Positions 33,002 through 41,493 of a stretch of 64,000 bases of DNA are shown here, in pieces. The position numbers were made by a program, and so were the translations under genes. The stretch's first letter is position 1. Every line of letters starts with the position of its first letter. The notes under the pieces are model-generated. The model worked only from the letters and a program-made list of their open reading frames with translations. It was not told the DNA's origin and did not search any database. Source of the DNA: Desulfobacteraceae bacterium (GTDB taxonomy: Bacteria > Desulfobacterota > Desulfobacteria > Desulfobacterales > Desulfosalsimonadaceae); NCBI GenBank assembly GCA_011389515.1, contig JAABUA010000003.1:1-64000 (forward strand), written 5' to 3'.

Positions 33002-34843
33002 TCATCTGTTTTGCGCCCCTGCACCTTCCGGAATCGGGGTCCCAACCGGAAACCGCATGGTGAAACAGACCCCCCCGGACTTTCTGTTTGATGTCTGTAT
33101 CGTACCTCCGCATTCCTTGATAATACCATAACTGATGGACAAGCCCAATCCGGTGCCGCTGCCAACGGGCTTGGTGGTGTAAAACGGCTCGAATATTTTG
33201 TCCATAATCGCTTCGGGAATCCCCTTTCCGGTGTCACAGATCTCCACAACCACGGCACCTTTTCTCATTCCTGTTGCAATGCTTATGGTTTTTTCTTCCG
33301 GTACTGCATGGGTATCACCCCATTTTTCCTCGATGGCATCCCTCGCATTGATCAGGATATTCACAAAAACCTGCTCAAGGCGGCTGGGGTTGGCCCGAAT
33401 CAGCGGCAGATTCTCTCCGGTCTCCCATTTGACATTAATCCCCCGGACTTTCAGCTGCTCGGAAAAAATTTCCGAGGCCATCTGGAGCACATGGTTTACC
33501 TCCACGCTTTCCAGGTCCAGCTCCGATTTCCGGGCAAACTGCCGCATATGGCCGATGATATTGCTGGCCCGGTCTACGTTGATATCGATTTTCTTCAACA
33601 TGTTTTCCATGATGTCTTTTTGCACCGCCCCGCCGGACTCGAATTTCTTGAGCATGAAACTGCTGGCGGTTTTCATAACGGAAAGCGGCTGATTCAGCTC
33701 ATGGGCGATACCGGTTGCCATTTCACCCAGTGTGGTCATTTTGCTTGCCTGTATCAGCTGCTGTTCGGTTTCAAGCTGCTGGGTGATATCCGAGGTCGTG
33801 ACCAGGAGCACTTCCCATTCCGGGTATGCGGTTTTGGCGGATCGGATATCCACGAACAGCCTGTTTCCCTGCCGGTCGAACTGTTTTACCTGGTGGAGGA
33901 ACGCTTCTTTTCGGATTTTTGATGCATACGTATCGCGTTCCTCTTTTTCAAAAAAATCAAGGAAGGATTTTCCCTTCAGTTCCTCCTGCGTGTAACCGTA
34001 AACCGGTTCTACCGAATCATTGCAGTCAAGGATCTTTATCGTATCCGGATCCAGAACAAATACCGGATTGGGAATATTGGAAAAGATCGCCTGGTAGCGC
34101 TGCTGCGAAGCCTCCAGCCTTTCTTCCAGCTGCCTTTTGAGAGTCACGTCCAGGCTCATTTCCATGGCTGCCACCACTTCGCCGTTTTCATCCATAATGG
34201 GAGCCGTACGGGCAACCCAGCGGATAGGCTTGCCGTCACGATTGTATCCGGTTTCCTCAAAGGTGTGGGATTTCCCGTCCTGGAATGTTTTTTCGACCGG
34301 ACAGCAGTCGCATTTTCGGGTACGGCCTTTATACACGGAATAGCAGAAATCCCCCTGCCGGGGATCAAATTTTTCAGCAAATTCATTGTTGTAGCGGATA
34401 AGACGAAGATTCCGGTCCTGGACGGTGATCAGGCAGGGAACGGTTTCAAAAAGATTCTGATATTCGCTGTGCTCCTGGGCAAGCTCCTGCTGCTTGCACG
34501 CAAGGAGGCTTGATACCGTTTCCATGCACCGGGAAAGGGCATCGATTTCATTTTCAGCGGATATGGGCAGGCTATTCCCAGAATTTTTTCCTGCAACCGT
34601 TAATGCCTTTTCGCAGGCGTTCAAAATCGGTTTTTCGATGTGAAAAACAAGCACCATCCGCATCAGAAACAGCCCCGCGGCAAGCAGTGCGCCACCGGCA
34701 AGAATAAGGACGACAGGGGTCTGCATAGGGAGCCCGGGATACAGAAGCAATCCGGTCCACGCCGCCATCAGCAGGATGAAAATCCCGCCGAGACGCAAAA
34801 TAAGGACAGGAAGGATGCGCTTTTCTGAAATACCATGGCTCAT
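33002..34843 (-). CDS. Membrane PAS-PAS sensor histidine kinase of the Hdr operon
   Basis: 613 residues. Two membrane helices (about 10-32 and 39-62) are followed by a HAMP-like linker, a PAS domain (about 120-235) with FCYSVYKGRTRKCDCCPVEK, a second PAS (about 240-360), HisKA with His in GIAHELNQPLSVMK, and HATPase with CDTGKGIPE and GSGTGLGLSISYG. There is almost no periplasmic sensor loop, so the signal is probably intracellular, with the Cys-rich PAS a candidate redox sensor. It lies 14 bases after hdrB and is thus joined to a redox operon. Receivers available in the same operon are the small protein at 32627, the hybrid at 31081 and the receiver inside HdrA. Confidence 0.93.
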   Translation of the reverse strand: MSHGISEKRILPVLILRLGGIFILLMAAWTGLLLYPGLPMQTPVVLILAGGALLAAGLFLMRMVLVFHIEKPILNACEKALTVAGKNSGNSLPISAENEIDALSRCMETVSSLLACKQQELAQEHSEYQNLFETVPCLITVQDRNLRLIRYNNEFAEKFDPRQGDFCYSVYKGRTRKCDCCPVEKTFQDGKSHTFEETGYNRDGKPIRWVARTAPIMDENGEVVAAMEMSLDVTLKRQLEERLEASQQRYQAIFSNIPNPVFVLDPDTIKILDCNDSVEPVYGYTQEELKGKSFLDFFEKEERDTYASKIRKEAFLHQVKQFDRQGNRLFVDIRSAKTAYPEWEVLLVTTSDITQQLETEQQLIQASKMTTLGEMATGIAHELNQPLSVMKTASSFMLKKFESGGAVQKDIMENMLKKIDINVDRASNIIGHMRQFARKSELDLESVEVNHVLQMASEIFSEQLKVRGINVKWETGENLPLIRANPSRLEQVFVNILINARDAIEEKWGDTHAVPEEKTISIATGMRKGAVVVEICDTGKGIPEAIMDKIFEPFYTTKPVGSGTGLGLSISYGIIKECGGTIQTSNRKSGGVCFTMRFPVGTPIPEGAGAQNR

Positions 34844-34857
34844 CGTTTTTTTTCCAA

Positions 34858-35739
34858 TTACGCTGTCTGCCGGGCCATCAGTTTATTCCGGAAGGCATCC
34901 GGTACGCACAGGTTGAGGTCCATCCGGACCTGATCATCGGGAAGGCCCATGGCCAGGCCCATCAACTGCGGCAGATAGAGCACAGGAATGTCGTAGTGCA
35001 TTTGCCGCTTTTTGGAAGCCCTCTTCTGGTATGCTTCCAGGTTCATCTGACACATGGGGCACACCGTTACCACGGCATCGGCATCCTGTGCAGTTTCCAG
35101 GAGCCCGGCAACCAGTTCGATGCCCGCATCGGGTGCCGTGCTCATGAGAGAGGCGCCGCAACATCTGCCCCCCATGTCCCATTCATAGACAGAAGCCCCC
35201 AGGGCTGTAATGATCGGTTCCATGGAAACAGGTTCTTCCGGGTCATCGAAAACCGCATACGGCCGCAGGCACTGACACCCGTAGTACGGGGCGATGCGAA
35301 GCCCTTCCAGGGGCTTTATCACCCGTGATGCGATATCGCTGACAGGGATGTCGGAGGCCAGAACATCCAGCAGGTGGCGCGTTTTCAGTTTCCCTTTGAG
35401 CACCAGGTTTTCGGTTTCCAGAACCTGGTTGACTTTCTTCAGAAGAGAGGGATCAAGCCTGGTTTCATGTTCGACCCGTTTCAGGTTCAGGTAGCATGCG
35501 CTGCACGGGACGAGAATATCGCAGTTGAGCTTCATCTTTTCTGCAACGGCGATATTCCTGGCGGGAAGCGCAAAGGAAAGCAGATGACTGATGCCTTCGG
35601 CCGCAGTCGCACCGCAGCACGTCCAGTCATCGAGTTCAACCAGCTCCACCCCCAATGCGCCCAGAACCGCCATGGTGGAAATGCTGTATTCCGCTGCCGT
35701 ACCTTCAAGGGAGCAGCCCGGATAATAAATATATTTCAT
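34858..35739 (-). CDS. hdrB: Heterodisulfide reductase subunit B-like (two CCG domains)
   Basis: 293 residues. Two copies of the cysteine-rich CCG domain: YYPGCSLEGTAAEY, WTCCGA and PCSACYLN in the first half; YYGCQCLRP, RCCGASLM and CPMCQMNLEAY in the second. In methanogens this subunit holds the noncubane [4Fe-4S] clusters that cleave CoM-S-S-CoB. Non-methanogens use HdrB-like subunits for other disulfides or as electron-transfer partners. All ligand cysteines appear present. Its start overlaps the hdrC stop by 4 bases, the usual C-B coupling. Confidence 0.94.
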   Translation of the reverse strand: MKYIYYPGCSLEGTAAEYSISTMAVLGALGVELVELDDWTCCGATAAEGISHLLSFALPARNIAVAEKMKLNCDILVPCSACYLNLKRVEHETRLDPSLLKKVNQVLETENLVLKGKLKTRHLLDVLASDIPVSDIASRVIKPLEGLRIAPYYGCQCLRPYAVFDDPEEPVSMEPIITALGASVYEWDMGGRCCGASLMSTAPDAGIELVAGLLETAQDADAVVTVCPMCQMNLEAYQKRASKKRQMHYDIPVLYLPQLMGLAMGLPDDQVRMDLNLCVPDAFRNKLMARQTA

Positions 35740-36326
35740 GATTGATCCTCAATTTCCTTTGCTTTTCTGAAAAGGGCATCCAGTTTTCCGCTGCCCTTTG
35801 ACGGAATTTCAAAAGACACCTTTCCCTTCGCCATGAGCTTCATGCCAAGAGGCGTGAATTTCAAAGGAATCATCGGGTTTTTCATGGACATGAAATACAG
35901 GGTCATGAATTCCATCTCCCGGACCCTGCCATGGCGCCGGACGCTTTCCATAAAGCTCTGGTAAAAACGGACGCTTCTCCTGTAAATATAGATATTTTCC
36001 GCTGCAGCCACCTGCTTCAGCAGGCTCATGGCATCCGTAAGGGGGAGCCCCCGGGGGCACCGGAGGGTGCACGAGTAACAGGTGGAACAAAGGGCGAACG
36101 TCCGGCTTTTGAAAATCTCTTCCCCGTTGTGGGTCAGCAAAAGGCGCCACAAATGCCGGGGGGAGGAATCCATCGCCCAGGCGTTGGGACAGGACCCGCT
36201 GCACGTGCCGCACTGTATGCAGGCCAGCAGCATTTTCCTTACAGGCGCAAGCCTTTCTTCAAGGGTTTTTGGCTTCCCCGGTTCGCCGCTGCCGTCGATT
36301 GCTGCTTTCATGGAATTTCCTTTCAT
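35736..36326 (-). CDS. hdrC: Heterodisulfide reductase subunit C-like ferredoxin
   Basis: 196 residues. Two [4Fe-4S] motifs: CIQCGTCSGSCPNA and CSTCYSCTLRCPRG. The C-terminal half (VRFYQSFMESVRRHGRVRE onwards) is the helical extension of HdrC. It passes electrons from HdrA to HdrB. The ATG at 36326 overlaps the stop of the HdrA gene (ATGA); a second ATG at 36311 has AAAGGA upstream and could be the true start, shortening the protein by five residues. Confidence 0.93.
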   Translation of the reverse strand: MKGNSMKAAIDGSGEPGKPKTLEERLAPVRKMLLACIQCGTCSGSCPNAWAMDSSPRHLWRLLLTHNGEEIFKSRTFALCSTCYSCTLRCPRGLPLTDAMSLLKQVAAAENIYIYRRSVRFYQSFMESVRRHGRVREMEFMTLYFMSMKNPMIPLKFTPLGMKLMAKGKVSFEIPSKGSGKLDALFRKAKEIEDQS

Positions 36327-39300
36327 TCAATCACCATATCAATCATGTCGAGCATTCGACCGTCAAAAAAACCATCGACAACCGAAGCGCTGTTCGGACA
36401 TTCAGAGGCACAGTTTCCACATCCCTGACACATGGCTGCATTAACGATGACTTTCTGCAAATCCAGGTCAATGGATCTTGCGCCATAGGGGCAGACATCG
36501 ATGCAGCGCTCGCACAGGGAGCAAAGGCTTTGCCTGACCCTTGCGGTTACCCCGGCTCTGGACAAGGCGCTTTTTGTCAGTATTCTCATTGCCCGCTGTG
36601 CCGCAGCCTCGGCCGTTGCAACGGACTCTGTCACGGACCTGGGGGAAAGCGCGATGCCGCATGCAAACACCCCTTCCTTCAGGCTGTCCACCGGCCGCCA
36701 TTTGGGTTCTGCTTCCTGAAAAAACCCGTCCGCATCGACATGGGCGCCATAAGCGGCGGCAAGGGATTCCGGCAGGGAAGGCACAATGCCTGTCGCCAGA
36801 ACCAAAAGGTCGGCGTTTATCTCGACATTGGCATCCAGAAGCGGCTCATATGCGCTTATTTTCACGTTGGAACCATCACCGGGTACCGAAACGACCGGCT
36901 TTTTATCTACGGTGTACGGGATAAATACGGCCCCGGCCTTTCGCGCTTCCGTAAACCAGGTTTCCGAAAACCCGTAAGACATCATGTCCCGGTACAATAC
37001 GTATATGGAAAGATCGGCGTTTTCCTTTTTCATGTGGAGAATATGCTTCAGGGTGGAGGCGCAGCAGACCCGGCTGCAGTAATTTCTCGGTTCCTCCCTC
37101 GAACCGGCGCACTGAATCATCACAACCGTATCCATTGATGTAACGTCGATCTGTTTGTCTGAGACCTTCTGCTCGAGTTCCTTCTGGGTGATAATGGCGT
37201 CATTTTCCCCGTGGCTATACATATTTGCCGGGGCTTCGCCCCCACCGGTGGCGATAATGGCCACACCGTGATGGAGCGTTTCCACCGAAGACTGCGAGCC
37301 GGTTTCAATGGTCGTGAAAAAGTTTCCCACCTCGCCAAAAGCGCTCATTACGCTGCTGTCTACATGGATGGTAACCTGCGGATGCTTTTCAAGGCGCTGG
37401 CGAACACTGTCCATGAATGCATGGACATCGTACCCTTCAATCGTACGGGCAAGCCAGTTGAGATTGCCTCCGAGCTCCGGGTCATTTTCAACAAGCGTCA
37501 CCGGGTATCCGTGGTCCGCGATTGCAAGCGCAGCAGTCATGCCGGCAATGCCGCCGCCGACCACCAGCGCTTTTCGCGCCACCGGAACCGATGTTTTCGG
37601 AAGCGGATCGACCCCCCGCAGCCGGGAGATGCCGGATCGGAGATTTCGCTCCATCGCCTTCTGTATATAGGACGCTTCGGCATCCGCATACCTGAACGCC
37701 GGCGCGCGGATATCCTCGACCTCCATCAAAACAGGATTCATCAGCACCTTCTCCCCCAACTCCTTTAGCCGGCGGGCATGGGCGTACGGCATGCAAGCGC
37801 CGACCAAAAGACGGTTGTACCCTTTGGCCTTGGCTTTTTCTACCAGCAGATCCCAGCCTTCCGTCGTGCATATCCTGGGGATGGTAAAAACGTTTTCCAC
37901 AACCGGATCGGTCTTCAGGTCGGCCGCAATGGCCTTCATGTCGATACCTCCGGGCAGCGTTGATCCGCATTCGCAAAGGACGACCCTGACTTTCGGCGCC
38001 TGGATAGACACATCGATGTATTCCGGCGCATCACCCGTTACCTCGGCCATCCCGCGGCCGGCGGAATGGAGCGCGACAGACGCGCAAAGGGATGCCGAGC
38101 CGGCGGAAATGACGGATTCCGCAATATCTTTGGGTCCGGAAAAAGCCCCTCCGAAAAAAATCCCCTCTCTTTTTGTTTTCGATGGCGCAAAAGGCTCTGC
38201 CAGGGCAAACCCCCACTGGTTCAGATCGAAATCCGCTGTTTGAGCCAGTTTATCCATCCCTCCGGCAGGCTGCTGTCCTGTGGACAGTACCACCATGTCA
38301 AACGCCTCTTCTATCCGTTGGCTGTTTTCACCCGGGTAGGAAATCATCAGTTTTCCGGTTTTTTCATCCAGGTAGACCGTATGCACACGCCCCCGAGTAA
38401 ACCGTATAGCGTGATCTTTTTCCGCGCTGTCCCGGAAACGCTGAAAGGTTTTGCCGAAGGTTCGCATGTCCATGTAAAAAATGGTCGCATCCAGATCTTC
38501 CGGGCCTTTCTCCTTGGCCAGCATGGCTTCCTTGATGGCATACATGCAGCAGAAACCGGAGCAAAAATCCGCATCGGTCTGCAGATCCCGTGACCCTACG
38601 CACTGGATCCAGGCAATTTTCCGGACGGGCTCTCCATTGGACGGCCGTACCAATTGACCGCCGCCGGGGCCGGTGCCGCTGATCAAACGCTCGAATTCCA
38701 GACCTGTCACCACGTCGGGGAACTTCTTGTATCCAAAGGTGTTTTTCCCCGTGGACGGATCATAGCCTTCCGTCCCCCCGCAGAACACAACCGCGCCGGC
38801 TTCCACTTCCTCACCCCTGGAAGCCTCCTGGATTTCATATACGTCGATGACCTTTGAAACCAAATCTTCCGGATCAAAAGGCTTCATGAGATAATCCATG
38901 GCGCCGGTTTTCATTGCCTCGACCGCAGTTTCAACGGTCGCGTAGGCGGTCATCATGACAACCGCCATATCCGGGAAGGTCTCCATGGTTTTTTTAAGCA
39001 CTTCCACCCCGTCCATGCCGGGCATCTTGATGTCCAAAAGCATCATCTTAAAGGGCTGCTTTTTCATAAGATCAAGCGCCTCTTCGCCGGAACCGGCCGT
39101 TTCAACAGAAAAACCATCTTCGACAAGCCATTCCTTGATGGAATCGCGCACGGTGTATTCATCGTCGACCACAAGGACGCCAAAATCCTGACGCCCCTGC
39201 CTAAAAAGGCGGATCGCACCCGTGGGGCACGCAGTAACGCACTCACCACAGCGTGTGCAGGCAGCGGGATCAATGACATACGTATTGGGCATCATATGCG

Positions 39301-39751
39301 GCACCGGCAAATAGACGGCCTTTCTTTCAGACAGACCGGCGTTGAATTCGTCTGCAACGTCAACCGGGCAAACCGCTGCACATTCACCGCAGCCGATGCA
39401 TTTTTCCGGATCAACAAAGCGCGGCTGTTCTCGCAGCCGGACCATAAAACTGCCCGCCTCCCCCTCGATTCCAACCACTTCCGTGGACAGGCGGATGTCT
39501 ATGTTTTCATGAAACAGCCCTTTTCTCAGACAATACTGGGAGCCGGCATCCCGTTCCACAAGGGGGAGCATCTTGCACATGCCGCATTGATTGGTCGGGA
39601 ACTGGTTGTCCAGTTGACTGAGAACCCCCCCAATGTGCGGGGCCCTGTCCACCAGGGTCACCCCGTACCCGGTTTCGGCCAGGTCCAGTGCGGCGCGGAT
39701 GCCGCTGATGCCGCCCCCGACGACAAGGGCGCGTCCGATCTTGGGTTTCAT
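36323..39751 (-). CDS. hdrA: Double HdrA flavoprotein with an embedded response-regulator receiver domain
   Basis: 1142 residues. Order: FAD Rossmann motif VVGGGISGIRAALDLAE (9-26), two [4Fe-4S] motifs CIGCGECAAVC (118-128) and CTRCGECVTAC (165-175), a complete receiver (about 190-305), the rest of the first FAD module (about 315-570), an HdrA N-terminal domain (VVLCECG, about 590-715), a second FAD module (VVGGGIAGMTAALAIAD from 730), and C-terminal clusters CSLCERCIDVC and CQGCGNCASEC. The receiver keeps Asp196-Asp197, phosphoacceptor Asp240 in LLDIKMPGMDG, Thr268 and Lys290. HdrA is the electron-bifurcating hub of Hdr complexes; an inbuilt receiver implies control by phosphorylation. AAGGAG lies before the ATG; the stop overlaps hdrC. 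Confidence 0.93.
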   Translation of the reverse strand: MKPKIGRALVVGGGISGIRAALDLAETGYGVTLVDRAPHIGGVLSQLDNQFPTNQCGMCKMLPLVERDAGSQYCLRKGLFHENIDIRLSTEVVGIEGEAGSFMVRLREQPRFVDPEKCIGCGECAAVCPVDVADEFNAGLSERKAVYLPVPHMMPNTYVIDPAACTRCGECVTACPTGAIRLFRQGRQDFGVLVVDDEYTVRDSIKEWLVEDGFSVETAGSGEEALDLMKKQPFKMMLLDIKMPGMDGVEVLKKTMETFPDMAVVMMTAYATVETAVEAMKTGAMDYLMKPFDPEDLVSKVIDVYEIQEASRGEEVEAGAVVFCGGTEGYDPSTGKNTFGYKKFPDVVTGLEFERLISGTGPGGGQLVRPSNGEPVRKIAWIQCVGSRDLQTDADFCSGFCCMYAIKEAMLAKEKGPEDLDATIFYMDMRTFGKTFQRFRDSAEKDHAIRFTRGRVHTVYLDEKTGKLMISYPGENSQRIEEAFDMVVLSTGQQPAGGMDKLAQTADFDLNQWGFALAEPFAPSKTKREGIFFGGAFSGPKDIAESVISAGSASLCASVALHSAGRGMAEVTGDAPEYIDVSIQAPKVRVVLCECGSTLPGGIDMKAIAADLKTDPVVENVFTIPRICTTEGWDLLVEKAKAKGYNRLLVGACMPYAHARRLKELGEKVLMNPVLMEVEDIRAPAFRYADAEASYIQKAMERNLRSGISRLRGVDPLPKTSVPVARKALVVGGGIAGMTAALAIADHGYPVTLVENDPELGGNLNWLARTIEGYDVHAFMDSVRQRLEKHPQVTIHVDSSVMSAFGEVGNFFTTIETGSQSSVETLHHGVAIIATGGGEAPANMYSHGENDAIITQKELEQKVSDKQIDVTSMDTVVMIQCAGSREEPRNYCSRVCCASTLKHILHMKKENADLSIYVLYRDMMSYGFSETWFTEARKAGAVFIPYTVDKKPVVSVPGDGSNVKISAYEPLLDANVEINADLLVLATGIVPSLPESLAAAYGAHVDADGFFQEAEPKWRPVDSLKEGVFACGIALSPRSVTESVATAEAAAQRAMRILTKSALSRAGVTARVRQSLCSLCERCIDVCPYGARSIDLDLQKVIVNAAMCQGCGNCASECPNSASVVDGFFDGRMLDMIDMVIE

Positions 39752-39795
39752 ATATAAAAACTCCTTTTTATGGATGCGTACACAATACCGCCGCC

Positions 39796-40941
39796 TTAGT
39801 GCTTCACCTCAACCACTTCGGCAAATTCGTCTTCCTTGAAAACCGCAAGGGGCGGTTCTTCTTCCAGACTTCTGCCCGGTTCATACTCAAACGCCGCCTG
39901 GGTCTGGCTTGCGGTTGCGGTAAACAGCTCTACAAGGGGAATGTCGTTGGGGCAGGCATTGCTGCACTGCCCGCACCCCACGCACGCCAGGGACATGTGG
40001 GCCATCCGGGTAATATGGTAAAAAACCGTGTCCGTGGGCATCCGGATCTTGCCCTTGCGCCGGGCCCACCGGAGATACTGATACGGGTCATGGTCGAAAA
40101 CATCGGTGACAAAAACACATTCCCGGCAATAGCATACCGGACAGGCCACGCGGCAGTTGTAGCAGTTGATGCACCCGGACAGATATGCTGCAAGCTTTTC
40201 AGGGGTATCGGTTTTTGAACGGGTATCTTCAAACATCTCGTTTTTGAATTTCTCCCGAACGGCAACCAGAGACTCGATTGTCTCCTCCCGCTTGCCCGGC
40301 GCATCCTGCTCTTTTAATCCCAGCTTGTCAAAAAGCGCCTCCCCCTTTTCGGTTTCTGCTGAAACCAGAAACTGCCTGTCGATATCCATGCCGAATATGC
40401 CGATGGCCAGATCCGCGCCATTCGGAACCATATGGGTGCAGGCCCTGCAAGCCGCCGACAAATCCACCTCGCCATCAAAACGGGTTTCCCCGGACAGCAC
40501 CCCCTTGAGAAACCTGGCGGTCGAAGTTTCCGGATCCTTTTCTGCGAATTTTTTGTAGTCGGTATTTTTAAAGGAACCCGCACAGTCAATGCCCGCAATG
40601 ACAATATCTTCCATGGAACCCTGCTTGAGCTTCACCAGTTCGATATGCGCCCTGATTTCGCATGGACGGAGAACGACCACAACCTTTCCACCGGCCGGCC
40701 TTTTGGTCAGCCGGGATACCAGGCGCGCGGCGTTCATGGGAAATGCGGGGGCAAAAGGATCGATTTGATCCACCTGCTCCGGGTTCGTGACCAGCGTCTG
40801 CATGACCATGTCCCCCGCAGGAAGACGCATGGGTGCCATAATGGCGCTGATCTCATCCTGCCCGAGCATGGATCTGAAAAAGGATGCAAGCGATGTCTGC
40901 AGGTTCTGATCCGCTGCATCGCATAAAGATGTTTTTGCCAT
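39796..40941 (-). CDS. FrhB/FdhB-like iron-sulfur flavoprotein subunit
   Basis: 381 residues. The first half resembles the F420-hydrogenase/formate-dehydrogenase beta subunit domain (VVVVLRPCEIRAHIELVKLK, IAGIDCAGSF). The second half carries a dense cysteine block CINCYNCRVACPVCYCREC and a second cluster motif CVGCGQCSNACPND. FrhB-like subunits carry FAD and exchange hydride with F420 or NAD(P), or pass electrons to ferredoxin. In this lineage they recur beside HdrA and MvhD, presumably as the electron-input module. GGAGG precedes the ATG. It lies 46 bases after mvhD and 44 before the receiver-bearing hdrA. Confidence 0.85.
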   Translation of the reverse strand: MAKTSLCDAADQNLQTSLASFFRSMLGQDEISAIMAPMRLPAGDMVMQTLVTNPEQVDQIDPFAPAFPMNAARLVSRLTKRPAGGKVVVVLRPCEIRAHIELVKLKQGSMEDIVIAGIDCAGSFKNTDYKKFAEKDPETSTARFLKGVLSGETRFDGEVDLSAACRACTHMVPNGADLAIGIFGMDIDRQFLVSAETEKGEALFDKLGLKEQDAPGKREETIESLVAVREKFKNEMFEDTRSKTDTPEKLAAYLSGCINCYNCRVACPVCYCRECVFVTDVFDHDPYQYLRWARRKGKIRMPTDTVFYHITRMAHMSLACVGCGQCSNACPNDIPLVELFTATASQTQAAFEYEPGRSLEEEPPLAVFKEDEFAEVVEVKH

Positions 40942-40987
40942 GAAATGCCTCCATCCATGTATGTAGATAATTGATGCGGGTCAGATG

Positions 40988-41410
40988 TCAGACGACCGCC
41001 GCATGCTTTGCCTCGTTGGGACCGAGCTCCTTGATCTCGGAAACCATATCCCGTATCGTCCGGGCAAACTGGATTCCGTCGGAAGCGCCGATCCACGTCA
41101 ATTTGAGCCGTTTTTCATCAAAGCCATACTGGGGCAGAATCGCCTTGAGCAGTTTCATGCGCCTGCGCGCCTTGTAATTCCCGTTGATGTAATGGCAGTC
41201 ACCGGGATGGCACCCGCTGACCAGAACCGCATCGGCCCCTTCCAGAAAGGCCTTTATAATATACTTGGGATCCACCATGCCCGTGCACATTACGCGGATA
41301 AGCCGTACATTGGTTGGATAGGACTGCCGGGATGTCCCTGCGAGATCCGCCGCCGTATAGGTGCACCAGTTGCAAACAAATGCTATGATGGTCGGTTCAA
41401 AATCTTCCAT
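40988..41410 (-). CDS. mvhD: MvhD-like [2Fe-2S] electron-transfer subunit
   Basis: 140 residues with the family cysteine pattern FVCNWCTYTAADLAG, VMCTGMVDP and SGCHPGDCHY, closing with LTWIGASDGIQFA. MvhD links the electron-donating enzyme (hydrogenase or formate dehydrogenase) to HdrA. No hydrogenase large or small subunit is in the window, so another donor such as the FrhB/FdhB-like protein next door is implied. GGAGG with a second AAGG precedes the ATG; 83 bases separate it from the NfnB-bearing hdrA. Confidence 0.95.
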   Translation of the reverse strand: MEDFEPTIIAFVCNWCTYTAADLAGTSRQSYPTNVRLIRVMCTGMVDPKYIIKAFLEGADAVLVSGCHPGDCHYINGNYKARRRMKLLKAILPQYGFDEKRLKLTWIGASDGIQFARTIRDMVSEIKELGPNEAKHAAVV

Positions 41411-41493
41411 CGATCCTTTCCTCCGGTTTCCGTGTTATATATCGTGTTCTGTATGTTCTTCTGCCGCCATTCGCATCGGGTCTGCTACCCGTC

